A stretch of 32,499 bases of DNA, taken from contig JBBRQD010000063.1 of assembly GCA_038227045.1 (NCBI GenBank), forward strand, positions 1-32,499. Direction: 5' to 3'. Each line of letters begins with the position of its first letter. Within the stretch, counting starts at the first letter, position 1. The position numbers and the translations under genes were made by a program. Positions 1 through 8,800 of this stretch are shown piece after piece. The notes under the pieces were generated by a model. The model made no database searches. It was not told the origin of the DNA and was given only the letters and a program-made list of their open reading frames with translations. Source of the DNA: JANXLS01 sp038227045 (GTDB lineage Bacteria; Planctomycetota; SZUA-567; H5-PLA8).

Positions 1-150
1 ACGGCACAACATTCGTAACCTGACTCATGTGGCGTATCCTTTCTGGCCCGCTGTGGGCCGGTTGGTAATCTTGATTCGATCACCAAGGATATGCCGCACT
101 TTTCAATTTCGCTCATCCACAACTTTTGACAATATCTCCGTCAAAAGGCA

Positions 151-918
151 GTGGCTCTTGATTTGGGCAATGGTGTGATGCTGGATATGGTCTTGATTCC
201 AGCCGGGACGTTCATGATGGGCAGTCCGGAAAATGAAAAAGAGAGGAAAGAAGAGGAGAAACAGCACGAAGTCTCGATCACCCGGCCATTTTACATGGGC
301 AATTTCCATGTCACACAAGAGCAATACGAGACAGTTATGGGAACGAACCCGACCTATTTTAAGGACAGGCCGACAAATCCGGTTGAACAGGTCAGTTGGT
401 TCGAAGCGGTTGCGTTTTGTGAAAAACTAAAAAAACAATCTGGTACAGCAAATTTGCATTTTTCGTTGCCGACCGAGGCGCAGTGGGAATATGCCTGCCG
501 AGGCGGAACACAAACTCGGTTTTATTTCGGCGACGATGAGAATCAGCTTGAGCAATACGCCTGGTATTCAAAGAATGCGGGCGTTGCGGCTGACGGATAT
601 GGAACACACCCGGCCGGCGAGAAAAATAAGCCGAACAAATACGGGCTTCACGATATGCACGGTAATGTTTACGACTGGTGTCAGGATTGGTATGACCGCA
701 ATTACTATTCAATTTCACCGAAGGAAGATCCCGTTGGCCCCGAAAAAGGTGGGTACATAAAGGCAATCAATGGCTCGTCGCGCGTGTTGCGCGGTGGGTC
801 ATGGTACGATGACGCCAAACTTTGCCGGTCGGCTTTTCGCGACGACTTCGCGCCTGTATTCCGCGACCGCAACCTCGGTTTCCGCGTGTCGGTGCCATCG
901 TTCATGCCTCCCCCATAA
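151..918 (+). CDS. FGE-sulfatase (SUMF1) domain protein
   Basis: The 255-residue product is essentially one formylglycine-generating-enzyme/SUMF1 fold. Visible landmarks are IPAGTFMMGSP near residue 16, the VTQEQYE and NPVEQVSW segments, LPTEAQWEYACRGG near residue 109, GLHDMHGNVYDWCQDWY near 170, and RVLRGGSW ... NLGFRVS at the C-terminus. True FGE oxidises a sulfatase Cys using two Cys residues in the segment after GGS. Here the first of these positions is Asp and only the second Cys (KLCRSAF) remains, so oxidase activity is unlikely. This is one of the many SUMF1-like paralogues of unknown role. The GTG at 151 is preceded by AAAGG; ATG 178 would cut into the fold. No signal peptide is seen, and an in-frame stop lies at 127-129, so no longer N-terminus exists in this frame. 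The domain call is secure; the function is not. Confidence 0.85.
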   Translation: MALDLGNGVMLDMVLIPAGTFMMGSPENEKERKEEEKQHEVSITRPFYMGNFHVTQEQYETVMGTNPTYFKDRPTNPVEQVSWFEAVAFCEKLKKQSGTANLHFSLPTEAQWEYACRGGTQTRFYFGDDENQLEQYAWYSKNAGVAADGYGTHPAGEKNKPNKYGLHDMHGNVYDWCQDWYDRNYYSISPKEDPVGPEKGGYIKAINGSSRVLRGGSWYDDAKLCRSAFRDDFAPVFRDRNLGFRVSVPSFMPPP

Positions 919-930
919 TCCTCACGCGGC

Positions 931-947
931 ACCGAACATGGTTCGGT
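931..947. repeat. Perfect 7-bp hairpin between convergent genes
   Basis: ACCGAAC and GTTCGGT flank a 3-nt loop, 12 bases after the stop of the upstream gene and between two convergent genes. No T-run follows on either strand, so it is not a canonical intrinsic terminator. It may help end or protect both transcripts. Confidence 0.35.
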
Positions 948-1016
948 TCATGCGCTCTAAGGTAGAACGAATATCTCCTGCGCCTGCTCCGGTCAAATGC
1001 CCCTTGCGGTTTTGAT

Positions 1017-1898
1017 TTATTGTTTGTATGTGCCAATCAACTCGCCTTCAGCCACAATGTGTTTCTCCATGGCTTTCAACACCGTGTTTTTGGAAGTGCC
1101 AGGTTCCAGTTTGAGATTCGCATCCAATGCGAACAACCGGAAGCGATAGTGATGCATGCCGGTGCCGCTTGGCGGTTCGGGACCGCCGTACCCAACGCCG
1201 TCAAAATCATTTTTCCCCTGGCACGCGCCTTTGGGAGTGTCAATCGTTGGCTTGCGCGCGAGCCCTTCTGCCAGCCCCTTTGTTCCGGCAGGAATGGCGT
1301 ACATCAGCCAATGCGTAAACTCACCCGCGTCAGTATCGTCGCAGATCAACACCAATTCCTTGGCCTCTTTGGGTATGCCCGACCAGTTGAGCGAGGGCGA
1401 GATATTCGCACCGTACCTGCTATGCTTGGCCGGTATGACCGCGCCAGCCTTAAAGGCGGAGCTTTCGATGACAAGTTTCGCGCTGGCCGGCTTGCCCGCC
1501 GGCGTCTCAGCTTTGCCAGGTGCCTGAGCTTTAGGGATGTCTTTACCTTTACCGGCAACCAAAATCGTTTTATCACCCCGTTTTTCAATATGGGCGCCCG
1601 CCGCTTCGGCGAGTTTGTCGAACAATTCCTCTTCATTGGCTGTGAATTCTCCTGTAAAATATTTACCAGCCAAGGCCGGCGGCACTTGTGGTGGCTGGAG
1701 ATTCACCTCATTAAACTTGAGCGTTGTCGCCAGTTCCTTGAACACATTCGCCAGCTTCACGCCTGTTATTTTGACCGTGAAAACACCATTATTTCCCTGT
1801 ATGCCGATGTTTCCCTCTCCAAAGGGATCCGAGGGCTGTCCTGCGTATACCAGTCCGGACAAACAGATCAACATCACACCTGCAGACAGCAATTTCAT
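1017..1898 (-). CDS. Secreted STN-like/PEBP (YbhB-type) two-domain protein
   Basis: The start is ATG 1898 (293 residues), because it has an AAAAGGAGAAA ribosome site and a clear signal peptide (MKLLSAGVMLICLSGLVYA). The open frame extends upstream but only into a basic stretch overlapping the previous gene. Residues ~38-113 (VKLANVFKELATTLKFN ... EEELFDKLAEAAG ... KTILVAGKG) resemble the secretin/TonB short N-terminal (STN) fold. After an Ala/Pro/Lys linker, residues ~141-293 form a phosphatidylethanolamine-binding/YbhB-type domain, with DDTD-AGEFTHW (187-197) and GPEPPSGTGMHHYRFRLFALD matching the family's ligand-pocket motifs. The gene starts 13 nt after the sigma-factor fusion stops, so the two are probably co-transcribed. 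The PEBP call is firm, the STN call moderate, and the ligand is unknown. Confidence 0.85.
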   Translation of the reverse strand: MKLLSAGVMLICLSGLVYAGQPSDPFGEGNIGIQGNNGVFTVKITGVKLANVFKELATTLKFNEVNLQPPQVPPALAGKYFTGEFTANEEELFDKLAEAAGAHIEKRGDKTILVAGKGKDIPKAQAPGKAETPAGKPASAKLVIESSAFKAGAVIPAKHSRYGANISPSLNWSGIPKEAKELVLICDDTDAGEFTHWLMYAIPAGTKGLAEGLARKPTIDTPKGACQGKNDFDGVGYGGPEPPSGTGMHHYRFRLFALDANLKLEPGTSKNTVLKAMEKHIVAEGELIGTYKQ

Positions 1899-1911
1899 GA
1901 TTTTCTCCTTT

Positions 1912-4371
1912 TTAGAATTCTTCTTGAGTGGGATCAGGTAATTTGGTTTCTTTGAAGCTGGCTGGCGGCGGCGTTTGCGGCGCCTGCCATTCACCGCTTG
2001 AGTAACTTCGTACCACCAGATACTGCTCCGCGGCGTGTTTAAATTCGTTTCCGCCGCCGCTGAGCTTTACCTCGATGGGGTTGGGTTCGTTGAACAATGC
2101 CACATGTATTGCAGAAGTGGTTCCAGCCGCGATCGCCACCGACGTCATCTTTCCAAGCGCTTCGAATGCATGATGATCGAAGAATGTCTTGCCGAAATCA
2201 CTGGAAACCAGCAACTTCGTCGTGTGGCTGTTCCATTCACCGCCATTGGACGTTATCGTGCTGTCACCGGCTGGGATTTCAGAGGTTTTTCCCAAAAAGA
2301 CACCATTTTGATCCGGCTTGACTTCGTAACGCTCTCTCTTTTCATTGGGTATCACCACTGCGACGAAGACGGATTCACCCGCAATGTGCAAACCCGACAC
2401 CGCGTCGTCCGGAAATTCAGGCTGTATTTTAGTGACAGGGGCCGGCGTACTCCAGCTTTCGCCAAGATCCCTGCTCGTCAGCAGAAAGTGCTGATAAAAA
2501 GTGTCTTTGGGATCTTCAGAATCCTTCTTGCGCGTAAATTTGCATTCGATGACGAGCGCCAGGTGTTCTCCGTCTCGCTTAACGAGCAGCGGAATGGCCT
2601 GTTCTGAAATGCCCGTTGAGTCGGGTGAAAGATGCAAGGGCACCGGCTTTTTATCCCAGGACTTTCCGCCATCACGGGTCACATAATGCATCACCGTTTG
2701 CCATTGGTCCTGAGTCGTCAAAAAGCCAGCGTAGCTGGCATCTTTGGCCCACGCCGCGAGGCCCATTTCGCCGGGGAGGCCGATCTCCGCAACCTGTTTT
2801 GGACATGCGCGTTCGGCGCCAAAGGCCACGATGATCTTTTCCCGTGCAAATCCTGCCGCATCAGGCCCATTATTCCCCTTAAATATTTTTGAGCGACCCT
2901 GATCTGCGAACACCCAATTCCCTGTGTTTGTATGGACCGCCTGCGCCTGCGCTCCAAACTCATCAGTGGAAAAGTCCCAAATGATCTCCGGTTTACCCAA
3001 CTGCCCCGCTTGTGAACGCGACAGCCATTGATATGAGCGCATGTACCGGGCACCCGGCTCAGAATTTTCCACGACGAACGCACAATTTCCGCTCTCGTCG
3101 ACAACCACATCCGCCAGAGCCTCAGATATTTTTGTGGCGTCTGTCCACGTTTGGCCGCTGTCACTCGATGTAAACAGAACAGATTTCAATCCATTGCGCG
3201 GATCGCCAAACTCGCGGCCAATCAGCGCCACATGCTCACCAACCACCGCGATCGCACGCGGCGAGCAGGAGCCTTGCATCAGATATCTCGGAGTCTGCCA
3301 CTTCTGCAGGCCACGCGAACCGGCATTTACTTGAGCGGGCTTTTCGGCGGCTGCTCCTTTAGTTTCCGCTCCCTTTGCCGTGCCGTTACTGCCCATGGTT
3401 GGTCCAGGACCGTTTGCCGCTTTTCGCGTGTTTATTGCCAGACCTAAAAAAAGGAGGGCCGCGATTCCTGCACCAGCCAAAAGCAAATATTTTCCACCCT
3501 TTGATCGGCCTTCCATAGTTCGAGCAGGCCGGAGTTCTGCCAGTATTGAAGTGCGTGAGGACTGAACAGATGGGCGGATCGTGCCCGAATTTGTAGATTC
3601 CGGCGCGCGCGATTCTGACCCGCGTGGACTGGATGCTGCCTCCGTAGCCGCCGATGCCATGGCCAGCGCGTTCCGAGTTATCCGTAAAAGTTCTTCAGGT
3701 TCGATTTCCGCCGCCCAAGCTCTCGCAGGTCTAAACATTTCGTTCAGAAGCTCCATAACCAGGACCAAACTCGCCAGAGCGACACCGCGCCGCTCCAGCC
3801 GTTCACGCAGTTGTTCCCGCCCGCGGTTTAGGCGGTGCTTGCACGCATCCACTGAAAGTCCAGTTTGTGTGGCCACCTCCGCCACGGGCAAATTCTCAAG
3901 ATGATGCAGAGCCAATACTGCCGCTGTCTCTGGCGGCAACGCTCTCATTTCTTCGCGCAACGCTGCCAGGCTCTCCACCTTTTCCGCGTGATCGCCAGGC
4001 ATTTCCACCTCCCTCGAGCGCTGCTGCAATACCGTTCTTTCACGGCGACCGCGGCTAATCTCCTGCCGCAACTGATCGACAGCGGCATTGTGAACGGCTA
4101 CGTAGAGGCACGCCTTGAACGGCTGATTCACTCGCGCGGCCGTAATGTTTTGTGCGAGTTGCAGCATTGCCACCTGCGTGGCGTCGAGGGCGTCCTCTTT
4201 GTTTTTCAAAATCGCGCACGCATGCGCCGCCGCCGTTACCGCATGGCGTTCAAGCAGCACTTCCAAAGCGGCACGGTCACCCCGTGAGGCTTTTTCCATC
4301 AACGCGTCGTCGTCAAGACCGGTCTGGAACACAGCACCTCCTCTATTACAGTCCTCGATCGATACTCCCAT
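1912..4371 (-). CDS. ECF sigma factor fused to membrane-anchored Asp-box (sialidase-like) propeller
   Basis: The product has 819 residues, against about 200 for a plain ECF sigma factor. Residues ~20-105 carry sigma region 2 (DALDATQVAMLQLAQN). Residues ~138-192 carry region 4, with an LPPETAAVLALHHLENL helix and a GLSVDACKHRLNRGREQL helix-turn-helix. A Ser/Ala/Arg-rich linker leads to one transmembrane helix at ~294-313 (YLLLAGAGIAALLFLGLAI). Residues ~355-819 contain at least four Asp-box motifs (SSDSGQTW ~402, TRDGGKSW ~570, SRDLGESW ~634, SSDFGKTF ~724), typical of BNR/sialidase propellers. The inferred topology is a cytoplasmic sigma part and an extracytoplasmic propeller. No separate anti-sigma gene is adjacent, so the extension may regulate the sigma part. 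The next gene encodes a secreted STN/PEBP protein. Domain calls are strong; mechanism is inference. Confidence 0.88.
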   Translation of the reverse strand: MGVSIEDCNRGGAVFQTGLDDDALMEKASRGDRAALEVLLERHAVTAAAHACAILKNKEDALDATQVAMLQLAQNITAARVNQPFKACLYVAVHNAAVDQLRQEISRGRRERTVLQQRSREVEMPGDHAEKVESLAALREEMRALPPETAAVLALHHLENLPVAEVATQTGLSVDACKHRLNRGREQLRERLERRGVALASLVLVMELLNEMFRPARAWAAEIEPEELLRITRNALAMASAATEAASSPRGSESRAPESTNSGTIRPSVQSSRTSILAELRPARTMEGRSKGGKYLLLAGAGIAALLFLGLAINTRKAANGPGPTMGSNGTAKGAETKGAAAEKPAQVNAGSRGLQKWQTPRYLMQGSCSPRAIAVVGEHVALIGREFGDPRNGLKSVLFTSSDSGQTWTDATKISEALADVVVDESGNCAFVVENSEPGARYMRSYQWLSRSQAGQLGKPEIIWDFSTDEFGAQAQAVHTNTGNWVFADQGRSKIFKGNNGPDAAGFAREKIIVAFGAERACPKQVAEIGLPGEMGLAAWAKDASYAGFLTTQDQWQTVMHYVTRDGGKSWDKKPVPLHLSPDSTGISEQAIPLLVKRDGEHLALVIECKFTRKKDSEDPKDTFYQHFLLTSRDLGESWSTPAPVTKIQPEFPDDAVSGLHIAGESVFVAVVIPNEKRERYEVKPDQNGVFLGKTSEIPAGDSTITSNGGEWNSHTTKLLVSSDFGKTFFDHHAFEALGKMTSVAIAAGTTSAIHVALFNEPNPIEVKLSGGGNEFKHAAEQYLVVRSYSSGEWQAPQTPPPASFKETKLPDPTQEEF

Positions 4372-4504
4372 CAGGCACCGCTTCCAGTCATTGGCTTCTG
4401 CGAGTAATTCGAAACAGATGCCCTGATGGTGCCATGAATTTCGTAAATTTTAATAAAAAAGTTTCAATGAACATATTTTAGCAGGGCAAATTCAAAAGTT
4501 CGGG

Positions 4505-4548
4505 GTTCAGCCTATAGCCTGTCTTCGTGTACAGGATAAAGCCTGAAC
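4505..4548. repeat. Imperfect inverted repeat downstream of hydrolase gene
   Basis: GTTCAG/CTGAAC outer arms and CCTGT/ACAGG inner arms frame an 8-nt loop, with partial pairing between them. It lies in the 199-bp gap between the hydrolase and the sigma-factor fusion. On the minus strand CTTTTG follows about 8 nt later, so it could be a weak terminator. The rest of the gap is AT-rich and probably holds the sigma gene's promoter, but I could not place one. Confidence 0.35.
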
Positions 4549-4570
4549 TCGAAAACGAATCAGCACGTGT

Positions 4571-5800
4571 TTATTTTTCAGTGGGCAGTTTAATCACAAC
4601 GTTCGAGTCGAACATCAGTTTTGGATCGCCGCGTGTTTCAAGCGTGCGGCTCAGCGTGGCGATCGTGCGACGCACAAACCCATCAAATAAAGTCCGGCCT
4701 TGAGACACGACATGCACGGGCTGATTTAAATCGCACATGCGGTCATCCAAGCGGATTGACAATTCGCTAACCTTATCAAACGATTTTATTTCTATCGTTT
4801 GGCCGGTATGCTCGGCGATCACCTCTGCTCCGGCGACGGCCGATGCATTCGCCAGCCAATAAAACCGGTCGTGCGTCACGGTGCTTTGCTTCCAGACCAA
4901 CCGTTCCGGCACAGGATTGCGCCGCAGTGCCGCCATCCACGGTAGAACTTTGGCATCCTCTCGATCCATCCAATGCCCTTTATTCTCGTGAACTTTTCCA
5001 AAGTGGACGTAACCCTGAGGATCGTCACGATGCAATTCATCCAGTTTAGTGATCCATTGTTGTGCGATTTTATTGCGGTCGTAGGCCGCGTCGAGTCCAC
5101 CGACCTGGACGGCGAAACCCACATTCCGAAGCCCCAGCAACGAGGCATCATTGGGATGTCCGGCCATCATTGCAGCGGCAGCCCAATGATCTGCCATCCT
5201 CGGCCCCAGTTGATACACGCCGTCCCCACCGGCTGAATAACCCATGATGTAGACGCGGTTCGGATCGACTTGTTTGAGCGCTATCAAATCTTCGATCAAG
5301 TGCTCAAACATGGGATCAATGTGCGACTCATGCCACAGATTCCAATTGTTCGTCGGAGCGCGGGGTGCGACGTAGATACCTTCCTCCAATTTGTACAACC
5401 GTTTTTGATTCTCCCATTGTTGATCATTCATCTCCTTCGGACCGCCGCCGCCACCGTGCAGCGAGATCCACAAACTCCAGCCATCCTTCGGCTGCTTTCC
5501 GAATGTGGTGAGAAAGAACGGCATTTCGTGATTCCCAAATTTCAAGATGCCATTCTTGACCTCCTCCTCGCGTTCTTTCGTCAAACGCGCGACATGATGC
5601 CGCCACAAAAGCTCGCGTGCCGCTGCGGCTTGATCCTTCGTCAACGCCACCTGAGCGAAATCTTGCTTGGCGAGCGCTACACCCCAGAGTTCGCCCTTCG
5701 TCAATGTGATTTCGAGTGCGCGTAACGCCGCACTGCCGCTTTCTTCAGCCGCGAAGGATGACAAGGCCCACAGCACCGTGACCAAAAAATAAATGCGCAT
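4571..5800 (-). CDS. Secreted alpha/beta hydrolase (esterase/peptidase-like)
   Basis: The product is 409 residues with a signal peptide (MRIYFLVTVLWALSSFAA), so it acts outside the cytoplasm. It shows the serine-hydrolase nucleophile elbow GYSAGG (Ser189), an oxyanion-loop stretch HGGGGG at 115-120, a candidate acid in GGLDAAYDR (~237) and a candidate His in ENKGHWMDRED (His276). This layout fits prolyl-oligopeptidase/PHB-depolymerase-like hydrolases. The roughly 80-residue helical N-terminal segment and the ~100-residue beta-rich C-terminal segment fall outside the catalytic core. It lies 92 bp downstream of the giant GH-like gene on the same strand and may de-esterify or trim the same substrate, which is inference. 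Substrate is unknown. Confidence 0.8.
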   Translation of the reverse strand: MRIYFLVTVLWALSSFAAEESGSAALRALEITLTKGELWGVALAKQDFAQVALTKDQAAAARELLWRHHVARLTKEREEEVKNGILKFGNHEMPFFLTTFGKQPKDGWSLWISLHGGGGGPKEMNDQQWENQKRLYKLEEGIYVAPRAPTNNWNLWHESHIDPMFEHLIEDLIALKQVDPNRVYIMGYSAGGDGVYQLGPRMADHWAAAAMMAGHPNDASLLGLRNVGFAVQVGGLDAAYDRNKIAQQWITKLDELHRDDPQGYVHFGKVHENKGHWMDREDAKVLPWMAALRRNPVPERLVWKQSTVTHDRFYWLANASAVAGAEVIAEHTGQTIEIKSFDKVSELSIRLDDRMCDLNQPVHVVSQGRTLFDGFVRRTIATLSRTLETRGDPKLMFDSNVVIKLPTEK

Positions 5801-5892
5801 CGACGACTCTCCCGGAACTGCTTTTAGCCCCGCCCGAGTTTTCTGGCTTTTTCCTCATCCTCTTTTCTCTTACGTCCGCGAAATTCCGCCGC

Positions 5893-8800
5893 TTAATCCT
5901 TGATCTTGGTGATTTGAAACCCGCTTAAAATATCGTGAACGCTCACCGTGTATTTACGGCCTTCGTCCTCCTTTGCCAACGGCCAACTGATCGATCCCGC
6001 GCAGCCGTCGCCGCAGATCATGTTCCGAGTGAAATGCGGAATCTCTGCCTTCGTATCCGGATCGAGAACTTCAAGGTGGAACACATGCTTCGTGAATGTT
6101 TTTGCGTCGTGGGTCAAGCGCCAGGCGACGGTCAATGTATTTTTGGTTGAGCTGATTTCCGAACTGATACCGGTGACTGCGTATGGCAAAATCGAAATGG
6201 GATAACCGGAACCGTGTGGCATGGCGATGCCGATCTTGCCGCCGACGGGGTGGAGTTCCTTCTTTTCACGCATATCGTAAAAGTGGCCCGCGCCCAGGTT
6301 CGAGACATCGATTTCAATTTGTTCGACGGCCTTGCCGCCTGTCGCGTCGGGTTCGACATGAATCACGCCGTCGGCACCGATCACATCCTTCTGTCCGATG
6401 GGCGCGCGCAGGATCGTCAATAGCCGGCCGGTCTCAGGGCCTGGAATTGTGTGCAGCGTGGCGTTGATTTTCTTGAGTTTCTGACCGCCGCTGCGGATCG
6501 TTACCCACGGTTTGGCTCCGGCTTTGGCCATGGCAGCACCCAGATCGGCTTTTACGTCGGAGAATTTGGCCAGTCGCGCCGCAAACGTTTCGGGGAGTTT
6601 CGCCGGCTGCAAGAATTCATCGAACAGAGGATCGTCCGTGACGACGACAGCGCCGCCGTCCGCCATTAATTTATCGAGTGCCGCGACGACGCTTTTGCTT
6701 AACGATAAACTCATCGGCAGCACGACGGCTCGAATGCCGCGCGCGGACAGTGCGCCGTCGGCAATCTGCTGTTCGGAGATAAAGCAGGGATCGAACTCGG
6801 CGTCGGTCAGCGCCTCCATGACGGCGGCTTCAGCCTTTTTAAACGCATCGAATTTTCCGAGCGTCCAACTGGCGCGCTGGCTGTTGGCGCTCCACAGGAT
6901 CGCGACGGGCGAAAAATGACGTTGCGCCTGCATGTACTGTTTGCCGATTCCGCCGCGCATCTCGGCGATGGCGCGCTGATAATCCTGCGCCGATTTGCTA
7001 AACGTGAAATCGGAATTGCGCAGGCTGTACCACCAGAAAAGTGCGTGGCCATCGCCACCCGTGACAAGACTGCTCCAGATTTGATAGTCAACGGCCCGGC
7101 CGCTCCGGCCATATCCGCCCCACGGCGTGACCTTCAGATCGCCGGGCGCATTCTGGTAACTGAGGCGTTGGAGTTCCTGAAAGCGTCCGCTGTATCCGCA
7201 GACGGCGCCAAAGACAGGCGTCAGTTTGGCCCAATCGATGCCGTTGAAGACAGCCTGTTCCTGCGTCCCCGAAACGCTGAGGCGCGAGTGCGAATAGGTT
7301 TCTTTAAGCGCGGCGCCATACATTTTAAACGCACCGGTCCACATGTCGTCGTTGTGCGCGCGCCATTCGTTCCAGAGCCCGAAGTTGCCAGAGGCCTTTG
7401 CTTCGTCGCTCGTCGGCGGAACGACGTCCTCGAAGGACTTCGCCGAAAGATGCAGCGCGGTATTGAGCGCGTCGATCGTTCCGAATCGTGTCTTCAGTTT
7501 CTGCAGAAAGTTCTTGATGTTCTGAGGGTGAAAATCGAAATCGAACTCGGCCGTGTAGCTGGTGAGCGCCGTCTCGTCGCTCAGGATCATCGACAGCGGC
7601 GAAAACTTGGCGAGATCGGCACCGTACTTCCGCGACTGTTCGCGCTCTTTGGCGACGAAGGCTTCGTCGGCATAAGAGGGCTCGCGGATAAGATTGGATT
7701 TGTTGCCGGTTTCGCGGAACGCTTTCATCTTGGCGTTCAGGTCGTGAACATGCAATCCATTGGTCAAGCCGACGGGATGCGCAAGCATGCCGCCCCGGAA
7801 CAATGTCTTAATCATCTGAAAATCGCGCGGCCCGACTGTATTTCCGGTGACGCCCAGATCGCGCATGCGCTTCATTTCGAGATTGAACAGGAACGGCAAG
7901 CCGCCTTCGAGCCAGGTGAATGTCTGGTAATCGTCCCAGACCGGATCGGGCGTCAGCGCGACCTCGGCGCGACCTTCGGCGATCAGTTCGCCGTTGCGCA
8001 TGCCGGCTAGTTTCACATAGCAGATGTTCTGACGGACTCGGGCCGTTGGCAGCTCAATTTTTCCTGAAGCCGCGTTGACAGCGGCTTCTTCGAGCGTGCG
8101 CCAGGTATCGCCGCCGAACTCGCCGAGCATGGCGCTCCAGGTTGCGTCGGCCGTGCCATCCGGCGCGCTGAACGTGGCGGTGATGGTGTCCCCATGCTTC
8201 AGGACATCATCGGCCTTAATGGCAATTTGCTTCAAAGCCGGATGGGGATCTTTGAAGACCAATTCCCAATCGGTGACTTTGCCGGCGGCGTCTTTCCATT
8301 GCCTCGGAGTGAAGAACGGATCGGCATACGTGTTCGGAGCCAGATCGACGGGCGCTCCGTCGCGCTTGAATTCGCGTCCGCCCGCCCAGATCACGGCGCG
8401 ATCAAGGAGGCTATACCAGGCTTCCCAGTAACGGTAGGGCGGTGCGTTGACGAAATCGGTGGGCGCGTTCATGGTTGGGGTCAGCGAAAGCGCGCGGGCC
8501 GCGAACGTGACAACCCTCCCCTTGCCGACTTGCCGCACAGCCAGAACGGGTTCGCCGCTTTCCAACGCAAGCAGGACTTCCGCGCCGGGCGCGAGTTCGT
8601 ATTTCTGCGTCTCCATGTGCTTAAAGGGCAGCGCTTCGATGGGCACGCCTTGAGTGATCGGATGATCCTTGGTCTTGATCCACTTCTTGCCCGGAATCCG
8701 GCCGTTGGCCGGGTACCGAACATAGCCGTCGCGCATGAAATCGGTATCGCTGTTGATCAGCGCGCAGACTTCTTTGAGGTCCTCGGGCCACGGCTGGCCT

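Noticed and set aside
1..150. A partial gene entering from the left edge (one plus-strand frame is open from base 2 to about 173).
   Set aside because: It ends inside the FGE-domain gene, shows no protein-like pattern, and the other two forward frames are interrupted.
931..947. An intrinsic terminator shared by the two convergent genes.
   Set aside because: The hairpin is real but has no T-run on either strand, so I list it only as a repeat.
1020..1955. A 311-codon plus-strand open frame.
   Set aside because: It is antisense to the PEBP gene, which has a ribosome site, signal peptide and clear family motifs.
4470..4500. An ECF-type autoregulatory promoter (GAACTT, 15-bp gap, TAAAAT on the minus strand) before the sigma-factor fusion.
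   Set aside because: The -10 part does not look like an ECF site, and the spacing match is weak enough to be chance.
6916..8010. A 364-codon plus-strand open frame.
   Set aside because: It lies entirely antisense within the GH42-like gene, whose frame has a signal peptide and domain features throughout.
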